Position numbers and translations under genes: made by a program. The notes beneath the pieces are model-generated. The model had not been told where the DNA came from, did not search any database, and saw only the letters and a program-made list of their open reading frames with translations. Below are positions 9,304 to 19,408 of a stretch of DNA of 64,000 bases, one piece after another (position 1 is the stretch's first letter; each line of letters starts with the position of its first letter). Source of the stretch: an uncultured Sphingomonas sp. (GTDB taxonomy: Bacteria > Pseudomonadota > Alphaproteobacteria > Sphingomonadales > Sphingomonadaceae); NCBI RefSeq assembly GCF_913777625.1, contig NZ_CAJYTI010000008.1, positions 1 to 64,000 on the forward strand. Direction: 5' to 3'.

Positions 9304-11607
9304 TCAGATTCGAGATTCCCGCATGATCTTCTCACGTCGCTGGACGAGAAAGACAGCTTCGTAAGGCGAGGACCAGTTTTCAGTATTCTTGGCAAATACG
9401 ACACAGCTCGTAGCATCGTCGCGTTCCAGCGCTTCCGCCGCGAAATGCTCCATATGCTCGCGCCGCAGGCTGGCATGCGCCGCCTGATGGACGTAGAAGC
9501 CCACCGTTGCCTTGCGACTGAGCGGTGGCACGATCTCCATGAAGCAGTCATGACCCGGTTTGGCCTTCTTGCGCGTGGCCGACCGCCTGAGCCTGTTCAG
9601 TCCCCGCTCAACTTTTGGCTGCTCCTCTGGGCTCGCTGAGCTTAGGATGAAAATGCCCATTGTGGTCCATCCGTTAGGCTTCGTCCGCGCCAGTTTGTCG
9701 ACGATCTCTTTGTAAATTCGGTGGATCGTCGGAGCAGGCTTCTTCAGTTCGATTCCGGCGTCTCGTGCGTTATAATATCGATCGATGATGCCAGACATGC
9801 CCGATACCATCAGGCGATGAAAATCTTCTCGCTCTGCTCCGAGGTTGAAGCCCGTAGAAAGATAGATACCGAGAAAATCGAGCTCGTCCCCGAGAACGTC
9901 AAAATGCTTCTGGAAGTGAAATCGCTCAGAAAAATAATGAAGGAACGGAAGTTCTTCATCGAGAATATGGGCTATGCAGCACAGGTCAGCGATGTGCATC
10001 GCTGGAGCAAGATTGTGCCCGTCGGGAATGAGTCCAGCTTTAGACATCTCCTCTTCCGATGAACTAAGAACCGACAGGTCGTCGAGCGTCAGAGATATTC
10101 GAATGATCTGATCGACGGCTTCAGGATCCAAGCTGAGAGACTGGGTAATCTTGAGGCTGTCCGCATCTCCAGCCCTCGCCGCGAAGATGTGCTTGGCCAG
10201 ACGCTCGGATTGAACGGAGGGCGCGACCACCATGTCGTTCAAATGGCGCTTAAGCCGATAGGGCGCACCCCGCAGCCCTTGAGGGGTCAAACGATGTGAT
10301 TTCGCTTCAGCAAGGAAAACTGTTTTGTCGACCACGGCGATGATGTCCGTTTCGAACTGTTGAGTACCGGCCATCCATTTCGCGTTTTTTGTGATCACTG
10401 CCGTGGGCAGAACCGATCGGATCACCGATTCCGTTTTGTCTTCAAGATACGTTGCGCGGCGAACCACCAAATCGTTTTCAATCTTCGCTGCGCTCGCGAC
10501 GTTCCACATAATCTCATTGATGTGGCTGAAGATTGCCTGCGGCATAACGAACATATAGCTGCCAGCCAGATAAATTCCGGGGCGGGCCCAGACCGGATTG
10601 GAGAGAAACATGTGTTCGATTTTAAGTTCTGCGATCTCTCCTGGCTCTATGGAGAGCATCCGCAAAACGCGCTCAACACGTTCTTCCTCCTTCCCGGTCA
10701 GTGCGGCAACGCCAGCGGCGGTGACGGACATATCCGCTGAGTGCCGCAGGTCCGCATGCGACATCAAGAAGGCCATAACGCCTTCGCGCGAAGTTCCTTG
10801 TGGTATCACGTCTAGCAAGCCCTCTGGAGTGCCGACGAGACCAGCGAACTCGCGAAAGTAGGCTTCAACCATAGTCTTGCGATCACGCGCGTTGATCACC
10901 CGCCTCAAAGCGTACAGGTGGTCGTTACCACGCTGCTCGATTGTCGTCAGGACACTTTCGGATACATCAAGGATATCACTGAAGGTGTATCCCGCCGCCG
11001 CTTCCAGTTTTACGTCGAGCGGTGAGTACAACTCTCGACAAATCTGTTTGACTTCGCCAAAATATCCCCAATTTCTGACCGACTGTGTGTGCAGCCTGAT
11101 TTTTTCCTGGAGGGCCATAAGAGCTCTTTGCCCGTCATCCACTTCGTCTTCTTCAGCGATGAGGCGGCGCTTGAAAATTGTATCGCATAGCTTTGGAACG
11201 CTATCGAACACGGTCTGCAACACTTCGGGCGTGGAGGGAGCTTTACCCCATTGGGCGACTGGCAAGGTGAGAGCCATCGCCTGAAGTAGCTCGATATGAT
11301 GCTGCTCAACACCCTTGGTTAGCGTTCGGGTTTCGCCCTTGTTGTTTATCGCCGCGCGAGTGCCGTAAAAGGCGAAATTTGAAACAACAGTTTCTGGCAT
11401 GCGCTCTTTCAGCACACCGAACACCTGATCGAGGAGGGCCGGATATTTCTCAACATCATCGCGCGCGGATTCGAGGATAGCCCGCTTGAATTCCTCGTGT
11501 CGTTCCCCAACACCGAAATCCATTCTCTGAAAGACGATTTTGTTGGGATTGCGATGTGGCCGGACTGCGCCTGGCCGTTTAAGCTTTCGGCCCCTAGAAA
11601 CTGGCAT
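9304..11607 (-). CDS. Large unclassified protein with central PD-(D/E)XK nuclease-like motif
   Basis: The protein is 767 residues when started at ATG 11607, which follows GGGGAAG at good spacing; the open frame continues further upstream without support. Residues about 385-440 contain a helix (LEDKTESVIRSVL), then FETDIIAVVDKTVFLAEAKS, giving Asp421, Glu434 and Lys436. This arrangement is typical of PD-(D/E)XK or NERD-like nucleases. The long flanks are mostly helical and unassigned. It is the last island gene before tRNA-Glu and has no obvious partner. A defence or repair nuclease is possible; a structural prediction would be needed to decide. Confidence 0.6.
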   Translation of the reverse strand: MPVSRGRKLKRPGAVRPHRNPNKIVFQRMDFGVGERHEEFKRAILESARDDVEKYPALLDQVFGVLKERMPETVVSNFAFYGTRAAINNKGETRTLTKGVEQHHIELLQAMALTLPVAQWGKAPSTPEVLQTVFDSVPKLCDTIFKRRLIAEEDEVDDGQRALMALQEKIRLHTQSVRNWGYFGEVKQICRELYSPLDVKLEAAAGYTFSDILDVSESVLTTIEQRGNDHLYALRRVINARDRKTMVEAYFREFAGLVGTPEGLLDVIPQGTSREGVMAFLMSHADLRHSADMSVTAAGVAALTGKEEERVERVLRMLSIEPGEIAELKIEHMFLSNPVWARPGIYLAGSYMFVMPQAIFSHINEIMWNVASAAKIENDLVVRRATYLEDKTESVIRSVLPTAVITKNAKWMAGTQQFETDIIAVVDKTVFLAEAKSHRLTPQGLRGAPYRLKRHLNDMVVAPSVQSERLAKHIFAARAGDADSLKITQSLSLDPEAVDQIIRISLTLDDLSVLSSSEEEMSKAGLIPDGHNLAPAMHIADLCCIAHILDEELPFLHYFSERFHFQKHFDVLGDELDFLGIYLSTGFNLGAEREDFHRLMVSGMSGIIDRYYNARDAGIELKKPAPTIHRIYKEIVDKLARTKPNGWTTMGIFILSSASPEEQPKVERGLNRLRRSATRKKAKPGHDCFMEIVPPLSRKATVGFYVHQAAHASLRREHMEHFAAEALERDDATSCVVFAKNTENWSSPYEAVFLVQRREKIMRESRI

Positions 11608-11983
11608 CACACTTCCCCGCCACGATCTCTGTATCGTCTGCTGCACCGGATAGAGCATCCACCGCATTTTGGCTAACTTGAGCGACCGCTTTCGGCTGGA
11701 GCCGCCGTTCAATGTCGCGGATCTGAGCGACCGGAGCTGGTCGCCAGCTGCCGGGAACGATCCGCCAAATGATGATGCCGGCGAGTGCGCCGAAGGAAGG
11801 TGGAAGATTGAGTTTGGGGTGCGAATCAGGCAATCGCCAGCGTTCGAGCAGCTACGAATGTGAACGCCACGGGCCCTAGAACAATCCGTGAAAGTCCGCC
11901 GGTTTCCAGCTACGGTTTTGCAGTAAATTTGCAGTAAATTGCATATTCGCGCAGCCATTCAGCAGCTAAGCCTTTGAAAAGGC
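11608..11983. other. Non-coding junction between island and tRNA-Glu
   Basis: No gene is supported. An 11-base direct tandem repeat, TTTGCAGTAAA twice, lies at 11917-11938. A short inverted repeat AGCCTT/AAGGCT (11969-11984) abuts the tRNA 3' end. This is where the attachment site of a tRNA-targeting integrative element would be expected. Confidence 0.5.
11917..11938. repeat. Tandem 11-base direct repeat near tRNA-Glu 3' end
   Basis: TTTGCAGTAAA occurs twice in perfect tandem, followed by a partial third TTGCA. It lies 46 bases from the tRNA 3' end. Such direct repeats can be arm-type integrase or excisionase sites, but this is inference. Confidence 0.5.
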
Positions 11984-12059
11984 TGGTGACCCCTACGGGA
12001 CTCGAACCCGTGTTTTCGCCGTGAGAGGGCGACGTCCTAGACCGCTAGACGAAGGGGCC
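11984..12059 (-). tRNA. tRNA-Glu (anticodon CTC)
   Basis: Read on the minus strand, the gene starts GGCCCCTTCGTCTAGCGG and ends AGGGGTCACCA. The acceptor stem is GGCCCCT/AGGGGTC. The anticodon loop CTCTCAC sits on a TCGCC/GGCGA stem, giving anticodon CTC. The T-arm is GGGTTCGAGTCCC and the CCA is encoded. The length is 76 bases. Its 3' side faces the accessory island. Confidence 0.95.
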
Positions 12060-12127
12060 ATTGCTTGGCGGAGGCGGCCAATTACGTTCCGGGGCCGGCG
12101 CCGTCAAGCGATGTTTTCAGACTTTTT

Positions 12128-12481
12128 TCAGCCCGCCACCGGCAGGCGCAGACTGCCGTCCGGCTCGTACGCGACTTCGCTGTACGCCGTCACCGAGTCG
12201 AGCGGCAGCGGGCCGTAAATGTGGGGGAAGAGCTGGCCGCCGCGCGAAGGCTCCCAGCGCACCGTGTCGCCCAGCGCCGCGAGGTCCACGGCCGCCAGCC
12301 ACAGGCCCGTCTGGCCGGCGAAATGCTTCTCCAGCGTCTCCTCCGCCTGTTCGGCGGTGGAGAGGTGGATATAGCCGTCCGCCAGGTCGATCGGCGCGCC
12401 CAGGAAGACACGCGCGTGCTCGAGCGTGTCCATCTGGTCCCGGGTCAGGATCTTGTAGGCGGTGAGGGGCATCTCGGCCAT
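12128..12481 (-). CDS. DUF952 family protein
   Basis: This 117-residue cytoplasmic protein has the DUF952 pattern: AYKILTRDQ near the start, DLADGYIHLSTAEQ, then WLAAVDLAALGDTVRWEPSRG and LFPHIYGPLPLDSV. The family adopts an ADP-ribosyltransferase-like fold in some structures but its biochemical role is not established. Its ATG is 3 bases beyond the gyrA stop, so it is probably co-transcribed with gyrA. Confidence 0.85.
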   Translation of the reverse strand: MAEMPLTAYKILTRDQMDTLEHARVFLGAPIDLADGYIHLSTAEQAEETLEKHFAGQTGLWLAAVDLAALGDTVRWEPSRGGQLFPHIYGPLPLDSVTAYSEVAYEPDGSLRLPVAG

Positions 12482-12484
12482 GGC

Positions 12485-15229
12485 TCAGGCCTCGCCGCCG
12501 TCGGCGAGGTCTTCGCCCGGCACCGCGTCCGGTGTGGCTTCGCCGGCCACTGCGCCGTCGCCCAGGTTCCTCTCGGCCTCGTCCTCGCTTTCCTCGATGC
12601 GTGCCGCCGAGACGACATGCTCGTTCGCTGCGACGTTGAACAGCCGCACGCCCGCCGAGTTGCGGCCGATCACGCGCAGGTCGCCCAGCGACATGCGGAT
12701 CATCTTGGCCTGATCGGTTACCAGCATCAGCTGATGGCCCTTGGTCGCCGGGAAGCTCGCCACCACCGGCCCGTTGCGGGCGATGTTGTCGATGTTGGTG
12801 ATGCCCTGGCCGCCACGACCCGTGCGGCGATATTCATAGGCCGAGCTGAGCTTGCCATAGCCGTTGGCGCAGACGGTGAGGATGAACTGCTCGCGCGCCT
12901 TCATCTCCTCGTACTTCTCCGGCGCAAGCTCGCATTCGCCTTCGCGCTCGCCCTTCCAGGGAGCGAAGCGCAGATAGGTATCGCGCTCTTCCTGGCTCGC
13001 GCCCGAGCGGTGGAGGATCGACAGCGACATCACCTGGTCGCCGTCCGCGAGCCGCATGCCGCGCACGCCGGTGGAGGCGCGGCTCTGGAAGGCGCGGACG
13101 TCCTCGCCGGGGAAGCGGATCGCCTTGCCGGCGCGGGTGGCGAGCAGCACGTCGTCGCCCTCGTTGAGCAGGGCGACGCCGATCAGGCGATCGTCCTCGT
13201 CTTCGCCTTCGAACTTCATCGCGATCTTGCCGTTCGAGGGCACGTTGGTGAACAGGTCCATGCTGTTCCGCCGGACATTGCCCTTGGCGGTGGCGAACAT
13301 CACGTGGAGGTTCGCCCATTCGTTCTCGTCCTCCGGCAGCGGGAGCACGGTGGAGATGGTCTCGCCATTGGCGAGCGGCAGCAGGTTGATCATCGGCCGG
13401 CCGCGGGTGGCGGGGCCGCCCTCGGGCAGGCGCCACACCTTCATGCGATAGACGCGGCCGAGCGTGGAGAAGAACAGCACCGGCGTGTGCGTCGAGGTGA
13501 CGAACAGTTCGGTGATCGCATCCTCGTCCTTGGTCGCCATGCCGGCGCGGCCCTTGCCGCCGCGCGCCTGGGCGCGGAAGGCGTCGAGCGGGGTGCGCTT
13601 GATATAGCCCTGGACCGTGACGGTCACGACCATGTCCTCGCGCTCGATCAGGTCCTCGTCGTCGATGCCGTCGGCGGCAGCGGCGATCTCGGTCTTGCGC
13701 GGGGTGGCATAGGTATCGCGGATCAGCACCAGCTCGCCGCGCAGCACTTCATACAGTTTCGCACGATTGCCGAGGATCTCGAGCAGCTCGGCGATCGAAT
13801 CAGCGAGTTCCTTGAGCTCGTCGCCGATCTCGTCGCGGCCCAGCGCGGTAAGGCGGTGCAGGCGCAGGTCGAGGATCGCGCGGACCTGGGTGTCGGACAG
13901 GCGATAGGTGTCGCCGGTGACTTCCGTGTCCACCGCCTCGACCAGGCGGATATACGGCGCGATCTCGGCGATCGGCCAGTCGCGGGCGAGCAGCGCCTCG
14001 CGCGCGGCCGCCGGGCTCGACGAGCCGCGGATGATCTTCACCATCTCGTCCAGATTGGTGACCGCGATCACCAGGCCGAGCAAGATGTGCGCACGATCGC
14101 GCGCCTTGGCCAGCTCGAACTTCGAGCGGCGGGTGATGACCTCCTCGCGGAACTTGACGAAGGCCTCGATGATGTCGCGCAGGTTGAGCAGTTCCGGGCG
14201 GCCGCCGCGGATCGCGAGCATGTTGGCCGGGAAGCTCGACTGCGCGGGCGTGTTCCGCCAGATCTGGTTGAGCACCACCTCGGGCGTCGCGTCGCGGCGC
14301 AGGTCGATGACGATGCGCACGCCCTCGCGCGAGCTTTCGTCGCGGATGTCGGAGACGCCTTCGATCCGCTTTTCCTTGGCGGCCTCGGCGATCTTCTCGA
14401 CCAGCGCGTTCTTGCCCTGCTGGTAGGGGATCTCGGTGAGCACGATCGAACGACGCTCGCCGCGCTGCTCGAACTCGTGGCGCGAGCGGACGAGGATCGA
14501 GCCGCGCCCGGTCTGATAGGCCGAACGGCAGCCCGAGCGGCCGAGGATCACCGCGCCGGTCGGGAAGTCCGGCCCCGGCACCAGCTCCATCAGCTCTTCG
14601 AGGGTGACCGCGCCGTTATCGATGTACGCAAGGCAGGCGTTGATCACTTCGCCGAGATTGTGCGGCGGAATGTTGGTCGCCATGCCGACCGCGATGCCGC
14701 CCGCGCCGTTGACCAGCAGGTTGGGGAAGCGGGCAGGGAGGACCGACGGCTCGCTTTCCGAACCGTCATAGTTCGGCACGAAGTCGACCGTGTCCTTCTC
14801 GATATCGTCGAGCAGTGCCGTCGCCACGCGGGCGAGGCGCGCTTCGGTGTAGCGCATCGCGGCGGGCGGATCCGGGTCCATCGAGCCGAAATTGCCCTGG
14901 CCGTCGATCAAGGGCACGCGCATCGCCCAATCCTGCGCCATGCGGGCCATCGCGTCGTAGATCGAGCTGTCGCCGTGCGGGTGGTACTTACCCATCACGT
15001 CACCGACCAGGCGGGCGGACTTGCGGTAGGGCCGTCCGGCGACATAGCCGCCTTCCTGGGCGGCATAGAGGATGCGGCGGTGGACGGGCTTGAGACCATC
15101 ACGAACGTCAGGGAGTGCGCGCGCCACGATCACGCTCATCGCGTAATCGAGGTACGAGGTCTTCATCTCGTCGACGATCGAGATCGGAGTAATGTCAGAA
15201 GGGTCGGCGAGCAGGGTCTCGTCGGTCAA
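12485..15229 (-). CDS. gyrA: DNA gyrase subunit A
   Basis: This 914-residue protein is GyrA, the breakage-reunion subunit of the A2B2 type II topoisomerase that introduces negative supercoils. The N-terminal motif [20 protein letters not shown] and the catalytic tyrosine Tyr127 in AAMRYTEAR are present, as is the GyrA-box variant QARGGKG in the C-terminal beta-pinwheel. The quinolone-resistance region reads [13 protein letters not shown]. Ser88 and Asp92 correspond to E. coli Ser83 and Asp87, so the usual resistance substitutions are absent. The acidic C-terminal tail is typical. The upstream region (15230-15487) is a divergent promoter space shared with a TPR protein gene. Confidence 0.98.
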   Translation of the reverse strand: MTDETLLADPSDITPISIVDEMKTSYLDYAMSVIVARALPDVRDGLKPVHRRILYAAQEGGYVAGRPYRKSARLVGDVMGKYHPHGDSSIYDAMARMAQDWAMRVPLIDGQGNFGSMDPDPPAAMRYTEARLARVATALLDDIEKDTVDFVPNYDGSESEPSVLPARFPNLLVNGAGGIAVGMATNIPPHNLGEVINACLAYIDNGAVTLEELMELVPGPDFPTGAVILGRSGCRSAYQTGRGSILVRSRHEFEQRGERRSIVLTEIPYQQGKNALVEKIAEAAKEKRIEGVSDIRDESSREGVRIVIDLRRDATPEVVLNQIWRNTPAQSSFPANMLAIRGGRPELLNLRDIIEAFVKFREEVITRRSKFELAKARDRAHILLGLVIAVTNLDEMVKIIRGSSSPAAAREALLARDWPIAEIAPYIRLVEAVDTEVTGDTYRLSDTQVRAILDLRLHRLTALGRDEIGDELKELADSIAELLEILGNRAKLYEVLRGELVLIRDTYATPRKTEIAAAADGIDDEDLIEREDMVVTVTVQGYIKRTPLDAFRAQARGGKGRAGMATKDEDAITELFVTSTHTPVLFFSTLGRVYRMKVWRLPEGGPATRGRPMINLLPLANGETISTVLPLPEDENEWANLHVMFATAKGNVRRNSMDLFTNVPSNGKIAMKFEGEDEDDRLIGVALLNEGDDVLLATRAGKAIRFPGEDVRAFQSRASTGVRGMRLADGDQVMSLSILHRSGASQEERDTYLRFAPWKGEREGECELAPEKYEEMKAREQFILTVCANGYGKLSSAYEYRRTGRGGQGITNIDNIARNGPVVASFPATKGHQLMLVTDQAKMIRMSLGDLRVIGRNSAGVRLFNVAANEHVVSAARIEESEDEAERNLGDGAVAGEATPDAVPGEDLADGGEA

Positions 15230-15487
15230 AGCGGCATACTTTCGGGTTTTTGTTACGCTGATATGGCTCTAGCCGCCCGCATGCCTCCTGCCAACCCCGC
15301 GCCCGCGCGTACGCACGCGCGTGGGGAGCAATGGGAGCCAAGTCCGCCTCGGTACGTTTCCGGTGCGCAACGGCGATTGTTCAAGGCGCATTCAGCGCGG
15401 GTGCGGCACGGCAAGCGCGCTTGAATGGTGTTCCGTGCGCCTTTAGAGGGACGAGCGACGCCGCCTGGCCGACGAGGAGAGTTTCAC

Positions 15488-16771
15488 ATGAAGTTTGTTT
15501 CGAAGCTTGCGCTGACCGCTATGCTCGCGCTGGGTGCGCCCGCGCTGGTGGCGACGCCGGCGCTCGCCCAGAAGGACAAGAAGGGCGCTGCCAAGGAAGA
15601 CCCCAACGCGCTGAAGGTAGGCGATGCCTTCCGCAAGGCGGCTGCCCCGGCGATGGAAGCGGTGCAGGCCAAGAACTGGGCGGCAGCCGCCCCGGCGCTC
15701 GACGCGCTGGATCAGGTCGCGCAGAATGACGACGAGAAATATTATGCCGCCTATCTGCGCTCGCGCGTGCAGATCGGCCAGAACGACATGGCCGGCCTCA
15801 CCAAGACGCTGCCGATCCTGATCGCCAGCCCGCGCACGCCCGCGAACGAGCTGCCGATCTACAAGCGGCAATATTACACGATCGTCGGCAACCAGGCGCT
15901 CAACGAGAAGAAATATGCCGAAGGGATCGACAATCTGTTGAAGGCCCGCGAGGCCGGCAACAACGACTTCGATATCTCGATCGCGCTCGCCAACGCCTAT
16001 GCGCAGACCGGCAAGCCGAACGAGTCGGTCGCCGAAGTCGATCGCGCGATCCAGGCGGTGAAGGCCACCGGTCAGAAGCCGCCGGTCGCTTGGTACCAGT
16101 TCGCGATCCCGCGCGTGTACGCCACCGGCAACCGCGCCGCGACGGCCGACTGGCTCAAGAAGATGATCGCCGATTATCCGACCAAGCAGAACTGGCGCTG
16201 GGGCGTGCTGGTGATGCGCGGCAGCGCGGATTCGGCCGGTGGGCGCCTGACCTCGGCACAGCGCATCGATCTCTACCGTCTGCTCCGCACCACCAAGGTG
16301 ATGGCCGACCAGACCGACTATGTGGATTACGCTGAGTCGGTGAACGCGGCGGGCCTGCCTTGGGAGGCCGTTGCAGCGATCGACGAAGGCCGCGCGAGCG
16401 GCAAGATCCCGGCCGGCAACGCCGATATCGCGCGCGTCTACGCCTCGGCCCAGGCCAAGGCGAAGGCGGAAGGCTCGCTGACCCCGCTGATCAAGCAGTC
16501 GCAGGCGGCGGCAACCGGCAAGATGGCCGCGCAGACCGGTGACGCGTTCCTCGCCTCGGGCGATTATGCCAAGGCGGTGGAGCTGTACGATGTGGCGCTG
16601 CAGAAGGGCAGCGTGGCGACGGACGAGGTGAGCCTGCACCGCGGCATCGCGCTCTACAATCTCGGCCGCAAGGACGATGCGCGCACGGCCTTTGGTCAGG
16701 TCAAGGGCGCACCGGCCGTCGATCTCGCGGCGCTGTGGACCGTTGCGCTGGATCTTCCGGCGCTTTCCTGA
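15488..16771 (+). CDS. Periplasmic tetratricopeptide-repeat protein
   Basis: This 427-residue protein has a clear Sec signal peptide (MKFVSKLALTAMLALGAPAL then ATPALAQ). The mature part consists of helical TPR-like repeats, for example ALNEKKYAEGIDNLLKAREA and DAFLASGDYAKAVELYDVAL. It is probably a periplasmic or outer-membrane-associated scaffold; no enzymatic motif is seen. ATG 15488 is chosen because GAGGAGAG precedes it and the signal peptide begins there; the frame is open 21 codons upstream. It is followed by a strong terminator. Confidence 0.8.
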   Translation: MKFVSKLALTAMLALGAPALVATPALAQKDKKGAAKEDPNALKVGDAFRKAAAPAMEAVQAKNWAAAAPALDALDQVAQNDDEKYYAAYLRSRVQIGQNDMAGLTKTLPILIASPRTPANELPIYKRQYYTIVGNQALNEKKYAEGIDNLLKAREAGNNDFDISIALANAYAQTGKPNESVAEVDRAIQAVKATGQKPPVAWYQFAIPRVYATGNRAATADWLKKMIADYPTKQNWRWGVLVMRGSADSAGGRLTSAQRIDLYRLLRTTKVMADQTDYVDYAESVNAAGLPWEAVAAIDEGRASGKIPAGNADIARVYASAQAKAKAEGSLTPLIKQSQAAATGKMAAQTGDAFLASGDYAKAVELYDVALQKGSVATDEVSLHRGIALYNLGRKDDARTAFGQVKGAPAVDLAALWTVALDLPALS

Positions 16772-16797
16772 TCCTCTGCGGTCGCGAAAAAGGAAGA

Positions 16798-16827
16798 GGG
16801 GCGGTCCTGCGGGACCGCCCCTTTTTT
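16798..16827. terminator. Intrinsic terminator, TPR gene / Lrp gene convergent
   Basis: A perfect 10-bp stem GGGGCGGTCC/GGACCGCCCC with TGCG loop is followed by six T residues. It serves the plus-strand TPR gene and probably also the end of the minus-strand regulator. Confidence 0.9.
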
Positions 16828-16830
16828 CGT

Positions 16831-17304
16831 TCAGCCCTGATGGTCGGGCACGGGCACGCCGGGCAGGGCCTTGGCGGTCCGGATGGTGAGCGACGTCTTG
16901 ACGTGCTCGACATTGGGGGCGGTGGTCAGCCGCGTCGTGAGGATGGTCTGGAAGCTCTGCAGGTCGGGCGCGACGATCTTCAGGATGAAGTCGATCTCGC
17001 CGTTCAGCATGTGGCATTCGCGCACTTCGGGGATCTCCGCGACGAGCTGTTCGAACGCGCGCAGGTCGCTTTCGGCTTGACTTTTCAGGCTGACCATCGC
17101 GAAGACGGTCAGGTTATAGCCGAGCGCGGCAGGGTCCAGCGCGGCATGATATCCCTTGATGGCACCTTCCTGTTCCAGCGCGCGGACGCGCCGCAGGCAG
17201 GGGGGTGCGGTCAGCCCGACCCGGTCGGCCAGCTCGACATTGGTCATGCGGCCATTTTCCTGGAGTAGTCCTAGGATCCGGACGTCGATATCGTCGAATC
17301 GCAT
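16831..17304 (-). CDS. Lrp/AsnC family transcriptional regulator
   Basis: The 157-residue protein has the family's N-terminal winged HTH (DIDVRILGLLQENGRMTNVE then LADRVGLTAPPCLRRVRALE) and a C-terminal RAM/AsnC effector domain (GYNLTVFAMVSLKS, then EVRECHMLNGEIDFILKIVA). Such proteins sense amino acids and control their metabolism. The ligand cannot be inferred from context: the neighbours are a TPR gene and a histidine kinase. The spacer between it and the divergent kinase gene contains an AT-rich patch that may hold autoregulatory sites. Confidence 0.93.
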   Translation of the reverse strand: MRFDDIDVRILGLLQENGRMTNVELADRVGLTAPPCLRRVRALEQEGAIKGYHAALDPAALGYNLTVFAMVSLKSQAESDLRAFEQLVAEIPEVRECHMLNGEIDFILKIVAPDLQSFQTILTTRLTTAPNVEHVKTSLTIRTAKALPGVPVPDHQG

Positions 17305-17483
17305 TTTTTTCTGGGGCTCCTGCGTGGGTTCGTTTCTTCTGGTTGCTTCGTAGCATAATAAAATTACGCTTCAACGCAATTGTCCCACATTGCGACGTGC
17401 CGAAATGGACTGTTTCCACAGCTGCTTGCATGGCGGTATGGGGATGGCAGGTTCGACAATAGGTACTTCGGGGAAGAACGGAC

Positions 17484-19112
17484 TTGGCGCTGCGGTTTGA
17501 CGATACGCTGGAGACGGTGCTGGGCGGCGACGTTCGGTCGGCGACGGGTGCTCCTCTGGCGTGGCGGCAGTTGGTCGACCTGATCGGCCGCGGCCGCGTG
17601 CCGTCCGATGACCATGCGCTGGCGGTGCTGGGCGAGATCCGTCCGCTGGTGCCGATCGACGTGCGGATTGCCAGCGCACGCGCGCTGGAAGGTGCGCGTC
17701 CGCCGGCGCCATTGGTCGAGTTGCTGGCGGCCGATGATCTGCGTGTTGCCCTGCCGGTGTTGCGGACCGCGCGGCTTGACGAGGCGGCCTGGATCGCGCT
17801 GCTTCCTTCGCTTGCGCCGGGCGCGCGCCATGTCCTGCGCAATCGCCGCGATCTGTCCCCGGCCGTCACGCGGGCCCTTGAGAGTTTCGGTCCTGCCGAT
17901 TTCGTCCTGCCGGACCATAGTGCCGCGCTCGCCGAGGCTGTGCCGAACGCGGACATGGGCGCCGCCACCGACGACGATGCGCCCGCCGCCGCTCTCGGCG
18001 ACGCGTCTCCCGGGCTATTCGCCGTCGCCGACCTGATGGCACGGATCGAGCGCTATCGGCAGGACCGCGACGCAGGCGACCGGGTTCGTGCCACGGAGCG
18101 CGCCCGCAGCTTTCGCTTCGAAACCGATGCTTCGGGCGTTCTGCGCTGGGTGGACGGGGTCAGCCGAGCCCCGGTGATCGGGCTTTCGCTCGATCTGCAG
18201 GGGCTTGCGGGCGGCAGCCGGCTGGACGGGGTGGCGAGCGGCGCCTTCCGCCGCCGCGCCGGCTTCACCAATGCGCGGTTGACGATCCAAGGCGAATCGG
18301 ACGCGGGCGGGGATTGGCTGGTCTCGGGGCTACCGGTCTTCGATCCGGTGACCGGACGTTTTACCGGCTATCGCGGCAGCGGCCGGCGTCCGCGCGCGGA
18401 CGAGCGGGCCGAGCCGTTGCGGGCACCGGTCGAGGCGGATGCGCTGCGCCAGATCGTCCATGAACTTCGCACGCCGACGAACGCGATCGCCGGCTTTGCC
18501 GAGATGATCGAGACCGAAATGCTGGGGCCCGTACCGGCTCCGTATCGCGATCGGGCGGCCACGATACGGGCGCAGGCGCGCGAGTTGCTCGGCGCGATCG
18601 ACGATCTCGATCTCGCAGCGCGGATCGAAAGCGCGGCGCTGTCCCTGGCCGAAGGGCAGGTGGGTCTGCAGCCTCTGCTTGCGGGCATCGTCGCCGATCT
18701 GGGCGAGTTGCTGGCGCTTCGCGGTTCGGCGATCGATCTGGCGGACGATGTGCTGTTCGTATCCGGCGACCACCGCGCGGTCGAGCGGCTGTTGGCGCGG
18801 CTGCTGGCAACGCTCGTTTCGGCCACCGCGTCGGGGGAGCGCCTGCGGATCCGTTTCGCGCTGGAAAGCGAGCAGCGCGTTGCGATCCTGATCGATCGGC
18901 CGAAGGCGCTGGGCCAATATCCCGGCGATTCGGTGCTCGGCATCGACGACGAACAGGATGAGGACGGCACCTTGCTCGGCACCGGCTTCGCCCTGCGGCT
19001 GGTGCGCAACCTGGCGCGCGAACTGGGCGGCAGCCTGAGGATCGCGCCCGATCTCCTGACCTTGCACTTGCCGGCGACGGCCGCAGCGAAAGAGAAGGCG
19101 CAGCGGCACTAG
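17484..19112 (+). CDS. HisKA-domain sensor kinase-like protein with degenerate ATPase domain
   Basis: The 542-residue protein has an unassigned N-terminal region and a HisKA dimerisation domain at about 318-380 with the H-box VHELRTPTNAIAGFAEM (His326). The C-terminal part resembles a HATPase_c domain, ending GTGFALRLVRNLARELGGSL, but no Asn-containing N-box and no DxGxG G1 box are visible. ATP binding may be lost or unusual. There are no transmembrane segments, so it is probably cytoplasmic. The start is TTG 17484 after GGGGAAG. No response regulator gene is adjacent. Confidence 0.75.
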   Translation: MALRFDDTLETVLGGDVRSATGAPLAWRQLVDLIGRGRVPSDDHALAVLGEIRPLVPIDVRIASARALEGARPPAPLVELLAADDLRVALPVLRTARLDEAAWIALLPSLAPGARHVLRNRRDLSPAVTRALESFGPADFVLPDHSAALAEAVPNADMGAATDDDAPAAALGDASPGLFAVADLMARIERYRQDRDAGDRVRATERARSFRFETDASGVLRWVDGVSRAPVIGLSLDLQGLAGGSRLDGVASGAFRRRAGFTNARLTIQGESDAGGDWLVSGLPVFDPVTGRFTGYRGSGRRPRADERAEPLRAPVEADALRQIVHELRTPTNAIAGFAEMIETEMLGPVPAPYRDRAATIRAQARELLGAIDDLDLAARIESAALSLAEGQVGLQPLLAGIVADLGELLALRGSAIDLADDVLFVSGDHRAVERLLARLLATLVSATASGERLRIRFALESEQRVAILIDRPKALGQYPGDSVLGIDDEQDEDGTLLGTGFALRLVRNLARELGGSLRIAPDLLTLHLPATAAAKEKAQRH

Positions 19113-19200
19113 CCGCGCGCGCCACGGGAGTTGCGCGCCACTGGTGCACCGAGGGGCTTGCGGCGACGCCGTGGCCTCCGCTAGGGCGGGTGGCTGCTGG

Positions 19201-19276
19201 GGGCCTGTAGCTCAATGGTTAGAGCTGGCCGCTCATAACGGCTAGGTTGCGGGTTCGAGTCCTGCCGGGCCCACCA
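19201..19276 (+). tRNA. tRNA with CAT anticodon, probably tRNA-Ile2 (lysidine type)
   Basis: Acceptor GGGCCTG pairs with CGGGCCC. The anticodon loop is CTCATAA on a GGCCG/CGGCT stem. The T-arm is GGGTTCGAGTCCT and the CCA is encoded, giving 76 bases. CAT could mean elongator Met or Ile2. The body resembles alphaproteobacterial Ile2 genes, so Ile2 is preferred but not certain. Confidence 0.9.
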
Positions 19277-19331
19277 GCGCCGCGCTTGCTCTTGTGTCCG
19301 ACGCCCGGACCCTCTAAGCGCCGCGGTTCGT

Positions 19332-19408
<77 letters not shown>

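Noticed and set aside
12065..15424. Plus-strand open frame of 1,119 codons
   Set aside because: It is antisense to gyrA, which is unmistakable, and its sequence is low-complexity Arg/Ala/His-rich, as expected for a shadow in high-GC DNA.
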